Of a stretch of DNA of 64,000 nucleotides, positions 19,546-29,300 are shown one piece after another. A program made the position numbers and the translations under genes. Source of the DNA: Harmothoe impar (lineage: Eukaryota; Annelida; Polychaeta; Phyllodocida; Polynoidae); assembly GCA_947462335.1 (NCBI GenBank), contig OX381708.1:1984001-2048000 (forward strand), given 5' to 3'. Each line of letters starts with the position of its first letter. Within the stretch, counting starts at the first letter, position 1. Under the pieces are notes generated by a model. The model was not told where the DNA came from. It ran no database searches and saw only the letters and a list, made by a program, of their open reading frames with translations.

Positions 19546-20684
19546 ATTATCAATGAAGGGTATGTACATAGGCCAAGTGAAAAATAATTGGTCGGTGAGA
19601 TGTGCTATTTGTGCAGTCACAGGACAAGTGTTTTTTTTTGTGGGCATAGAGCCCGGCTTTATGCTGCTATAAACGCAACTGGGCTGACAGTGGTGCCCCC
19701 TGGTGTGGGGTGGCGGAACTGCTGAGTGACAGGGGTAGCTGCTGACTTGATAACCAATAGTTGGTATGTATAGTGAACTAGGGTATTTTGAGGGTGCTGC
19801 TTCCATTTCTGTCATGTGCAAAGCTGTATCTAGATCGGAACAAGGTCAAATTCAAGGTCAAAGCCAGGCTATTTTAAGGATATTCGGGGTCCAGTTTATA
19901 CACCCATGTTGGCATAGATGCAAGGATACGATAGCCGGGATCCTGGTATAATAGAGAACTATTGTTGTAAATGAATACATGTATACAAATTGTTGACTTT
20001 GATTGAGTTAAACTGGCTCAAGGTCATTTTGAAGGTCATATGTGCAACACATCTCATTGCATTAATGTAAAAAGATTTTGTTAAATCATCTTTGTTTCGA
20101 GTTTACCGTAATTACAATAGTGAAAGGCCCCCAGTAGTACCAGTGAATCATCATTGTTCTAACAGAATATGGAACATCACTGTCCTTTTATTACAGTGGA
20201 CACATAGACAGATGGGTAGATAGCCAAAGTGTAAGGTAGACTGAAGGGTAGACGGTTATAGTCAGCAGCGGGGAGAGCACATACACAGGGGCATAGCAAG
20301 AAGATGACATAGGCCAGAGTTTAGATAGACACAGGAAAAGCTGGGCAAGGGGGGAAATAGAAATAGGGAGAACTGAGTAGGCCTGGTACAGACAGAGGGA
20401 GGGATAAGCAAGATCAATGTATTCAGGGGGATGGAGAGTCACGGCTAGGGGGAGGGGGGCAGGAACAATCCTTGTAGTAACATACTATAATAACTTTCAA
20501 TAAATTAATTTAATTTCATATTACAGATCAAGAGAGTCTACTTTCAGGCTTCATGCCCCTTTATAGCTGAAAAACAACCTATAGTACCCTACCGGTACAC
20601 GCTACGAGATGGCATTAAGATAGTTGGCACACTCTTTGAACATAGCATTTAGGTATCAAGTCAATATTCATATATATATAATAT
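19546..20684. other. Intergenic or intronic DNA, no gene seen
   Basis: Several AAGGTCA half-sites occur at 19842-20033, but I see no regular spacing. The last 15 bases before Gypsy-1 are (AT)n. Confidence 0.4.
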
Positions 20685-21167
20685 TGTGGTGGTTCGTAGT
20701 TAACTCTAGGTTAAAGAACAACGATCACGGCAGTTTCCAGGTGCGAGAATATATCTGTCTTTATTCACAAGAATAACAACTCCAGTTCCTCTACTAGGGA
20801 ACGATCAGTGTAGCATTAATACACACAGGTAAATCAGGTTTCTCTATAAATAGAGGAAACGGTCAGTATACAACTCTTAGCATACAACTCTGTCCGCACG
20901 GTTGGACATGTGAAGTCTCACGTCAGTCGGGCCTGCACTGACTCCCTTCCAGGTAAACACACGGGTCTTATATAACACCGGCTCTTAGATCACGTGGCCA
21001 GGTGGGTGGGTCGGCCGCCCACCTGAGAGCGGCACACGGTTACCTGAAGAGGACCTGCGCCCTCTCCCGGGAACTGTGTGCACTAGCTCCAGGTGGAGAA
21101 GCCGAGTAAACAGACGTTACCCGGAAATACCGTGTATGAGATTAATATGTAATATCATGCCCCTACA
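20685..21167 (-). repeat. 3' LTR of Gypsy-1
   Basis: About 483 bp, TG...CA ends. On the minus strand it has an E-box CACGTG, a TATA box (TTATATAAG, near 20967-20976) and an AATAAA near 20760. No difference from the 5' LTR was seen by eye. Confidence 0.92.
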
Positions 21168-21180
21168 CTACCCCCCCTAG
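21168..21180 (-). other. Polypurine tract of Gypsy-1
   Basis: Reads CTAGGGGGGGTAG on the minus strand, directly before the 3' LTR; the expected plus-strand primer position. Confidence 0.8.
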
Positions 21181-22459
21181 ACAAAACTAGGTGGTAATGA
21201 ATATATATATGGTTTTCCTAGTATATAGAAAACTCTTTAGACCAACGACTTTACAGTTATTGTCTATACAGTAACTAGGGGCCTAACATATTATCACGAC
21301 ATACTACACAAGCGAGATCATCAAACTCAATATAAATATGGCATTACACTGTAATAGCAACCATAATAGATGTTTTATGACATAATATCATCCATACAAT
21401 CGAACGGCTTGACACATTTCGATATGACTTCCCTATGAAGTTACCTTACTCGGTTATTAAAAAAATGCGCGTGGGGTGTGTTTATATTTAAGTTTGAACA
21501 GAAAAGTTATTAAAAACCAGTCCTGATAAGGACTCACAACCACCAGCGTCTTACATTGATTTGTGATTTAATAAAAACATTCACACAATGGATAACAGTA
21601 ACCACAGCCTTTGTTTTAAGCCGGGTAATCCGATTATATAACCGGAGTATTAATACCTCTCGCAACATACAACAGAGTCAACACACACGACAATACCTTA
21701 CGGTATACTTAGCATATACACATAGTCTTAACGACTTCATAAATATTTACGGGTAGCCACGTTTCCTAGCTTATCAGATCATACAATCTTCATATATAGC
21801 ATATTATGAAACCCGATTCATAAGGTAAGTATGAGAACACCTTATTGGAACACCTGAGGTGATATGTATCACATAATAATGATATATTTTATGTATTAAA
21901 ACGTTTTAATGAGTAACCTGGCAGTATACCCGGAAACCCGTACAATTAAATATAGCTTACTGGTGATCTAGTTGTGGTCAAGGTGCTCTCCGCTTCTAAT
22001 AGACGAATGAGTGAGGTGCTCTCCTCTTCTTAATACTGTTTCTTGGATAAATATCACCCGAAGGTAAGTTCATATGTACACAGCTCGCTAAGTATCCCGT
22101 CCTCGCTCCAGTAAAGTTCATGACATATATAACTATAATCCGGCTGGAAACCACGAGTACTGTCCGTTTAACACGTAATCCTAGCTCCAGAAATGTTCAT
22201 GATATATATAAGTAGAACTGGAACCATGAGCATTGTCTGTTTGACACGTAATCCTTTGGACGGGAACAGTTTATAACACAGCATAATAGTATCAGGAACA
22301 CATCATGGTAACGTATCCCAAAAGTTAGTTTCAGGGACGTTAGTTGGGTAGCTTCCCGGTGGAGTCCTGATTCCCCATCGGGTAGGCTATAGTTGAGAGT
22401 TGAGTAGTTAGGTAAGTCCAGAGCTTCCACGGAAGGTTCCCCCCCGCGTTGGTCCATAT
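21181..22459 (-). other. Long 3' non-coding region of Gypsy-1
   Basis: 1.3 kb between the stem-loop array and the polypurine tract, AT-rich, with no convincing ORF. Unusual length for a Gypsy 3' region. Confidence 0.6.
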
Positions 22460-22642
22460 GCATCTAAAAAGATGCCCCTCTTTTCCCTTAAGAAGGGAAA
22501 CCCCGTCATAAATAATTTATGACGTCAGATTAACTGAAAGAACAATTAATCTGTCTGGAAACTATTATAGTCTCCTCCTCTATTTCTAAAAAAATTAGAA
22601 ATAGACTCAGAACCTTTTGTTAGTCTTTTAACCTAACGGTTC
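22460..22642 (-). promoter_or_regulatory. Array of six consecutive stem-loops at and after the ORF3 stop
   Basis: Inverted repeats in plus coordinates: 22460-22465 with 22470-22475; 22482-22489 with 22493-22500; 22504-22513 with 22515-22524; 22526-22533 with 22546-22553; 22579-22589 with 22595-22605; and 22610-22614 plus 22619-22623 with 22633-22637 plus 22638-22642. The last encloses the ORF3 stop codon. All arms are perfect, 6-11 bp (the last is 5+5 with a 4-nt bulge), and they follow one another without overlap. An RNA element for export, stability or 3'-end formation is possible; function is unknown. Confidence 0.75.
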
Positions 22643-25600
22643 ATCTTTTGCCCTAATTAAGGCAAGCGCGTGCTCAGCCGTGCCATCCCAGGTATCGAGA
22701 GTCACGCCGAACACCCTGTAAAATTTTACGTTCATGTCCTGTAACCGTTTGGTTAACTTCTCGTTCTCTTGACGAACAAACCCTTCGGCCTTCTTTTGGC
22801 CTGAAGCAGCTTCCCTTGACTTTTTAGCCAAGTAGTCAGCATTGCCGGCAGCGACCAATGCTTTCTCTTCCCTGTGGGCAATCTTTAGGCCATGCGTGAA
22901 CAGGCCTAACATCTTGGTGTTATATTCCACCGCCAGCTCGCGTTGGGACTCTTGGAATTCTGTAACAATTCTCTGTCCCACTTCGCAGCTCGCCTTCTCT
23001 TCCCGAGAGAAGTAGTTGACTATCGGGACGTATTTTAATTTTACGCCACCGGTAGTTTCCGTGCGGGAGGTACCCGCGACTGGCTGGATGACAACCGGCT
23101 CCTGGGCTGCAGGAATCACGGGTTTGACATCCGCTTGCGGTGCTTTCGCGGCCGCTGCAGCCTTCGGGACAGTTATGCCCCGAGGCGTTACCACTGAGAT
23201 CAGCGATTTGGTTTCTGTTTTCACGGTCAAGCCCTGCATATCCCGAGTTGGGGTAGTGGGGGACCGGACGTCCCTGGGGGTTGGCTTTGCAGTTGTCCCC
23301 AGATGGTACGTCAAAGGCAGGGAAGCCTTTGTTCTGGTAGCCGGTTCTTTAGGCCGGGCACCTCCACAGTCAGGTTGACTGTTGGCACTGTCTGAACTAC
23401 TCAGACGTCTAGAACGGTATTCCATGCTAGTAGCCGCCGCTGCTTGACCACCGGAATCACGTTTCCGATCTTTCCGGTCTGTAAACAGCGGGTCTGGATA
23501 CTCGCGATAATAGTCGCGACCTTCCGGGGCATGATAAATCCCATAGTAGGAATTATCGAGTTCCTCCAAAGTGGATCCGGCATGTCTCCGTTTCGGTCCT
23601 GGTGAGATCGCAGGAGACCGAGAGCGGTCGCGGGCGGACCGGCTCTTCCCCCGGGAAGTACCCCGGGTTCCCGGCTGACGGAAACTACCGCCACCTCTGC
23701 GGGAACTACGGGTATTGCATAACACCGTATATTCCTCGTCATTCATGGCGAACTTATGTCGTCCGTCCACTCTGGCAATCCTGGCTTTGAACTTCCCATC
23801 CGCGACCTCGCAGTAGAAGGGAGTTGCCGGCCGGATCTTAGCCTTCTGTTCTTCTGTAAGTGACTTGTACTGGTCACATACAGCATCATGTAGCGCATTC
23901 ACACGATTGCGAGCTACACTGATTCCCATATTATGGCAATCTTTCATGTGGCGCATGAGCTCACCTCTACGGGGTTCTAAACACCCGTTACATAGTTGGG
24001 ATTCCCTACCTACTGTGATATCACAGTGGTACACCACACAGTGGTGCATGTGATTCTCATAGAGGTGACGCAGAAACCGTTGCTTTGTTACAAACACGGT
24101 TCTGTCTGTGCCAATCGTGTTTACACACGTAGCGAATGGGCACCAGTTTCGTTCCCTTTGGATATACCAACGGTTACTCGCAAAAAGAAGTTTTTCTTTC
24201 TGCTCCTTACTATAGTAAGTATCCGGCAGGATCCTGAGTTGATCTAGCCACTGCTGATAAAAAGCAGACGGAGGACGGTCCCGGGGGGTATTCCGGATCC
24301 AATCCTCGTCGTCACTCTGACCTTTACAGTTGGTCGAGAGTGGACATCCAAAATTGGTAGGACCAATTGGACACTGTTCCCACGAATTGGGAATAAACAC
24401 GCGGAACTTATTGTTCGCGTTATGCCAGATTCGCCTCATCACGTCATTAGGCGGGATGGGGTCCTCTGGAGCATTTCCTGGTTCCTCAGCGTTAGCCGGA
24501 ACCTCTCCCTCTTCCGCATCCGAATGAGCCGGACTACGGAGAGGGCTTAGACGAGCTGGGTTGATTACCAGCGCAGCCGCTACGGCGGCCGCAGCTCCCG
24601 CGGCGGCGGTCATATCTGCCACAAGGGCTGGGGTGGTGGTGGTGATAACTGTGCTGGAGGGCGCCGGAGTATTGGCTTCGTTAATGTCCATAGCCTCATC
24701 CGTCTCCTCCTCAGCCCGGGGAATAACGGGCTGTCCTCCGGAAGGTTGTTCCGGTAATCCCTCTGCTAACACAGAGTCCGGCAAGTTAGCTAATCTTGCC
24801 TTCTCGTTCTGGCGAGCCTGACGTCCTCTCTCCTGGACAAACTCGTCCGACTGGTTACTGTCGGCCGAGCTCGACCGGTTTGAGGCCCCCCTCTCACCTT
24901 TACCGCCGCGCCCCCTAGGTGTGGCTTTCAGCGCTTTTATTCGCGCCTTCTCTTCTGCACTGGAAGATCTGGTTCGCACTGTACGAACCGCCTCATCAAC
25001 CAAACAAGATATGGCAATATCTCGTTTGACGTTGTGAGAATCCATGTAGTCTTCAATAGTGGCTACATCTAGGATGTACGAAACTACTCCCTGCGTATTA
25101 GTGGCAGCAATCTCGTACTCCCTCCGGGTTTTCGGCTCTCGGAGTTTCCCGATTCGTGCCCGGTACCTGTTGACTCCAGTCAACAACATCCCGGCAACTC
25201 CACAATTCGGGTCCAGAGACAGAATTGGGAGTGCTGGCATTAACCGCTTTATGTCTGCGATATGTAAATCGAAGACAGCTCGTCGTAAGCAGTAGCATAC
25301 GAGTAGTCCTTTCTGGAGTGCCTCCCAGTACACAAACCAGTCCGGGGGCATCTCCTCCTGCTCCTCCACTAACAGGAAGAGCAATATCGCCTGCCTTGTG
25401 AGCGGGTCAATCCGGCGGGGTGCTCCCTCCGCCGTGAGTCTTAGCACGTCCTCGTGCAGTTCCACTTCACGTCCATCGTAATTGGACATGAAGCCTCCTA
25501 GGGTGGGTACTGCCGGGCGGGGTTTTTCAACGTCCACCGGCGGTTCTCCATGGTACAATGGACCTGGTTCCTGATACTCAGCTTCACTGGTATCAGCTTG

Positions 25601-25837
25601 ACCGTCAGCAGGGCTGATGGCCTCAATGTCTAGCCCCTCCAAGTAATTGGCGGCGACATTAGCAGGGCGTAGCGGTGACTGAGAGTCAACGTCCACGTCC
25701 ATTATCTCCCCTTGTCCCAGGAAATCCATAGATTCCTGGTCCACGAGGTCAGGTTGATTAACAACCGCATTTCCTCCGCTAGCGGAGTCGCCCTCTTGAA
25801 GAGGGTCCACCTGTTGGTGGTCTGTCTCGGAAGACAT
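22628..25837 (-). CDS. Gypsy-1 ORF3: 1069-aa accessory protein in env position, Cys/His cluster
   Basis: Intact frame, ATG 25835-25837. It lies downstream of pol where env would be, but I see no signal peptide and no clear transmembrane anchor (an Ala-rich stretch at about 405-430 is the only long hydrophobic run). Order: acidic disordered N-terminus (1-110), a folded-looking region (about 110-285), Arg/Gly/Ser-rich linker (290-350), Ala-rich stretch, then a Cys/His cluster (about 489-635) with Cys-x4-Cys...His-x4-His and Cys-x2-Cys...His-x3-Cys-His spacing suggestive of zinc fingers. An Arg/Ser-rich basic segment (710-770), a Pro/Thr-rich linker and a C-terminal helical, probably coiled-coil region (about 950-1050) follow. 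I do not recognise a family. Composition suggests a nuclear or nucleic-acid-binding protein (inference). Confidence 0.85.
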   Translation of the reverse strand: MSSETDHQQVDPLQEGDSASGGNAVVNQPDLVDQESMDFLGQGEIMDVDVDSQSPLRPANVAANYLEGLDIEAISPADGQADTSEAEYQEPGPLYHGEPPVDVEKPRPAVPTLGGFMSNYDGREVELHEDVLRLTAEGAPRRIDPLTRQAILLFLLVEEQEEMPPDWFVYWEALQKGLLVCYCLRRAVFDLHIADIKRLMPALPILSLDPNCGVAGMLLTGVNRYRARIGKLREPKTRREYEIAATNTQGVVSYILDVATIEDYMDSHNVKRDIAISCLVDEAVRTVRTRSSSAEEKARIKALKATPRGRGGKGERGASNRSSSADSNQSDEFVQERGRQARQNEKARLANLPDSVLAEGLPEQPSGGQPVIPRAEEETDEAMDINEANTPAPSSTVITTTTPALVADMTAAAGAAAAVAAALVINPARLSPLRSPAHSDAEEGEVPANAEEPGNAPEDPIPPNDVMRRIWHNANNKFRVFIPNSWEQCPIGPTNFGCPLSTNCKGQSDDEDWIRNTPRDRPPSAFYQQWLDQLRILPDTYYSKEQKEKLLFASNRWYIQRERNWCPFATCVNTIGTDRTVFVTKQRFLRHLYENHMHHCVVYHCDITVGRESQLCNGCLEPRRGELMRHMKDCHNMGISVARNRVNALHDAVCDQYKSLTEEQKAKIRPATPFYCEVADGKFKARIARVDGRHKFAMNDEEYTVLCNTRSSRRGGGSFRQPGTRGTSRGKSRSARDRSRSPAISPGPKRRHAGSTLEELDNSYYGIYHAPEGRDYYREYPDPLFTDRKDRKRDSGGQAAAATSMEYRSRRLSSSDSANSQPDCGGARPKEPATRTKASLPLTYHLGTTAKPTPRDVRSPTTPTRDMQGLTVKTETKSLISVVTPRGITVPKAAAAAKAPQADVKPVIPAAQEPVVIQPVAGTSRTETTGGVKLKYVPIVNYFSREEKASCEVGQRIVTEFQESQRELAVEYNTKMLGLFTHGLKIAHREEKALVAAGNADYLAKKSREAASGQKKAEGFVRQENEKLTKRLQDMNVKFYRVFGVTLDTWDGTAEHALALIRAKDEPLG

Positions 25838-26314
25838 GGTTTTGTGTCACACTCAAGAAAAGTGTTTGTTGATGGATTTATAGGGGATCCACCTCCCCAC
25901 AACGAGAATGGTCGTGTCCGAGCTCTCACGTCTGCTCTGGACCGCCTCTCAACCCCAACTGGCGATTCCCGCCGCTCTGCGTGCCTTATATAAGGCGCGC
26001 CACCGCGCATGCGCAACCCCGCGCGTCCCGTGACCCAGTTCCTTGGAACCAGGTCACCGCGCTTTCAATTGTAAACAGGTACCCTCATTCCACGTGTTAA
26101 TCCTTACGCTCTGTCAACTCATCGAGAGTATCAATGAAATATATATGAATGGCATAATAAAGCACATTCACCGGATTATCCGTCCATCACCCATGGGATC
26201 CTTGACAGGGGGACTATCACGATCATTCCGACCGTACTTACTTCCACACATAACTGATTACAACATTTAAATATTTAACAAGATTACAGGACACCACACT
26301 CGTTGTGTACCGGC
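25838..26314 (-). other. Spacer between pol and ORF3 of Gypsy-1
   Basis: 477 bp, CpG-rich toward ORF3. Contains the candidate internal promoter at 25984-26014; the pol-proximal half (26090-26314) is AT-rich and unremarkable. Confidence 0.7.
25984..26014 (-). promoter_or_regulatory. Candidate internal promoter for ORF3 (TATA plus NRF1-type site)
   Basis: CCTTATATAAGG (25984-25995) sits 147 bp upstream of the ORF3 ATG, and GCGCATGCGC, the palindromic NRF1 consensus core, lies 9 bp further upstream (26005-26014). The surroundings are GC- and CpG-rich, unlike the AT-rich DNA further upstream. Confidence 0.6.
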
Positions 26315-29300
26315 TTAGGTTATACCGTCCCTAGCTAGTAACCGGGGACTGCGTCTTATGTTTTTAGGCATAACATTAGACCTGGTTCTAGGACACGCTT
26401 TTTCCAGAGTGGATTTAGCCTTAACCACACTCTTCCGGGTCCTTTTCCCTTCAGCCAGCGAGACTTTATTAGCCGCCTTCTTCCCGGATCTTTTTGGGAT
26501 GACGGGCTTCTGCACCATTAGTTTCCGGGAAACCTCCTTCCGCGGCCTCCCGCGTTTCCGGGGAGGTTCCTTCACTAATTTCCGCTGTTCACTTTCCTCT
26601 ATCAAAGTATCAACTTCCAACTCATACGAGTCCAGGGACAAATCTCTACCCTTCCACTCTCTTAGTCGAGCTACATTAGATTTATACATCTTTCCTTGTA
26701 ATGAACGTATCACTACAGTACTGTCACTTACTATGCGGGTAACCACAAAGGGCCCGTCCCAATTACTAGCAAGTTTCAGAGTCGATAACGGCTCATGTAA
26801 TCTTACTACCTGATCACCAACTTTGAATCGTCGCGGCTTAAGGCCTAGATCATAGCCGGTCTTCTGCCAGGTAGCATTCTTCTGCAGTTCAGTTCTCACC
26901 AATTCATAAGCATATTTGAATTGATCTCTTAATGACTCCACAAACATCACATGGCAGGGGGTTTCCGGGTTCATTCCAACCACCCCGAATACCAGATCAG
27001 CGGGCATTATTAAATCTTCCCCGAAAACTAATAGATTCGGGGAACAGGAAGTACTAGAATGGACAGTGCTATTATATGCATGGCATACATAATCACACTG
27101 CTCATCCCAGTCATCCATTTTATCATTCACCAGGGATTTCAACACCTGAATCAATGTACGATTGAATCTCTCAACCATTCCATCACTTTGTGGCCGATAG
27201 GGATTTGTTCTCGTTTTACAAATCGCCAGTCGGTGACACATTTCCTGCCAAAGATCAGATTCAAATTCCCGACCTTGGTCACTATGCATCATTAGGGGAA
27301 CCCCAAGATACAATACCCAACCTTTAACAAAAGCTTTTGCACAGGTTGCTGCTTTGTGATCCGCTAATGGAAACACTCTCGTATACTTAGTATAATAGTC
27401 AGTGACGACCATCATACAAGTATTACCCTCAGGGGTAGTTTTAAACCCACTGATAATATCTATGGCGACTCGCGCAAATCTTACACCAAACAACTCCTGG
27501 GACAAAGGCATTTTACCCATCCCAGGCCCAGGTTTGTTTTTACAACAATCCGGGCAAGTAGCAATCCATCTTAATAGATCACTACTCATCCCTGGCCAGT
27601 AATATCTCCTTTTCAGACGTTCCAGGGAACGCTTTTTTCCGAAATGTCCACTGGTCAGGTGTCCATGGCAATAATACATAACATCCCTCCGCATACCTGA
27701 GGGTATTACCACTTGCCGGACTCTCCTACCGGATGAATTAATCTTCCACCGGTAGACGATTCCGCTCTGGACCTCTAGCTCTGCCCATTGAGCTATTAGT
27801 CGTCTCATTTCCCGATTCTCCAGGGAAATCTCAGGCCGCGGGGGCCGTATCTTCCTAGGCAATAATACCAACAACCGGCTAAGGTTAGGATCCTTTTCCT
27901 GGAACTTCCGGATGGTTCCCATGGACCACTCCAGAACCCCAGTTCCCTTGATCTCAAAGGGAATCCTTGCTCCGGCTATGACAGCCTCATGCTGACCACA
28001 GTCATCACAGTTGGTGTTTTCGCACTTCCTGATAGGACGTCGGGAAAGTGCATCAGCATTTACATGCTTTACTCCAGCTCTATGCTGGATCTGACTCTGC
28101 TCCAAACCGAACTCGGAAAGGTGTGCTAGCCAACGTCCAATCATTCCTTCCGCATCTTTGAAATTCAATAACCATCTCAAAGAGGAATGATCTGTTCTTA
28201 GCGTAAAATCGGACCCCCAAAGGAAATGTTTGAACTTTTTAGTATAAACTATCACAGCCAACAATTCCCTTTTAGTGGTACAATAATTTCGCTGGGTCTT
28301 ACTCATAGTATTACTAGCAAAGGCAATGGGAACCTCCACTCCGTCTTGGACTTGACTGAGGGCGGCCCCAATACTCTCATTACTAGCATCTGTATCCAAT
28401 ACAAAATGACCATCCGGGGTGGGATACTTTAACACCGGGGTCTCTACAAACAACTTTTTTATTGCTAAGAAAGCTGTGTCCTGTTCCCTCCCCCATGGGA
28501 ACTCTTCCTTCCTATTTCCGGGTGTCCAGTGTGACAAACACTGGATCGGATAGGCTATCCGGGAATACCCCGGCAGGAAATCCCTATAGTATGAGCAGAA
28601 TCCTAGAAAGGATCGCACATCTTTAGGACCCCTGGGGACTTCCCATTCAGTCACACTCCTGATCTTTTCCGGATCCGCCTTAACTCCCTCGGTGGAAATA
28701 ATCCGCCCTAGGTAGTTAATATCCTTCTTAAACAGATTGCATTTCTTTGGTTTCAATTTGAGACCGTTAGACATGATTCGGTTTAAGACTTCCTCTAAAT
28801 TACTTAAACAATCCGCAAAGGTCTTTCCAAACACAATTACGTCATCCAAGTAAACTAGACATTTCCGCCATAATAAATCACTTAACAGTGTCTCCATCAT
28901 GGCTTCAAAGGTGGCCGGCGCGTTACATAACCCGAACGGCATTACCTTATATTCAAACAACCCGATATGGCTGGAAAACGCGGTTTTCTCCATATCTTCA
29001 GGCTTCATGCCTACTTGCCAATACCCGGACTGTAGATCCAGGGTACAGAACCATTCATTCCCCCCTAGGGAATCAATCGTCTCGTCTATCCTAGGAAGAG
29101 GATAGGAGTTCTTTTTAGTCAACCCATTCAGCTTCCGGTAATCAATACAGAATCGTATACTACCATCCTTCTTGGTTACCATACACACTGGGGAGGACCA
29201 AGGGCTCATGCTGGGAATAATAACATTATCCTTCAGCATTTTCGCTATCTCTTCCTCAGCTACTAATTTCTTCTTGAGGGGTAGCCTCCTATAAGGAATC

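Noticed and set aside
20191..20442. Minus-strand 83-codon ORF rich in Leu, Ser and Tyr
   Set aside because: No motif, no neighbours, and the plus strand is purine-rich low complexity; chance ORF.
20680..20684. Perfect 5-bp target duplication for Gypsy-1
   Set aside because: AATAT on the left and CTATT on the right do not match; only a 4-bp TATT can be made by shifting the LTR limits one base, so I do not claim a clear duplication.
22628..25837. ORF3 as an ordinary env glycoprotein
   Set aside because: No signal peptide, no clear membrane anchor, no cleavage-fusion layout; basic and Ser/Arg-rich segments and a Cys/His cluster point elsewhere. The Ala-rich run at about 405-430 keeps a small doubt.
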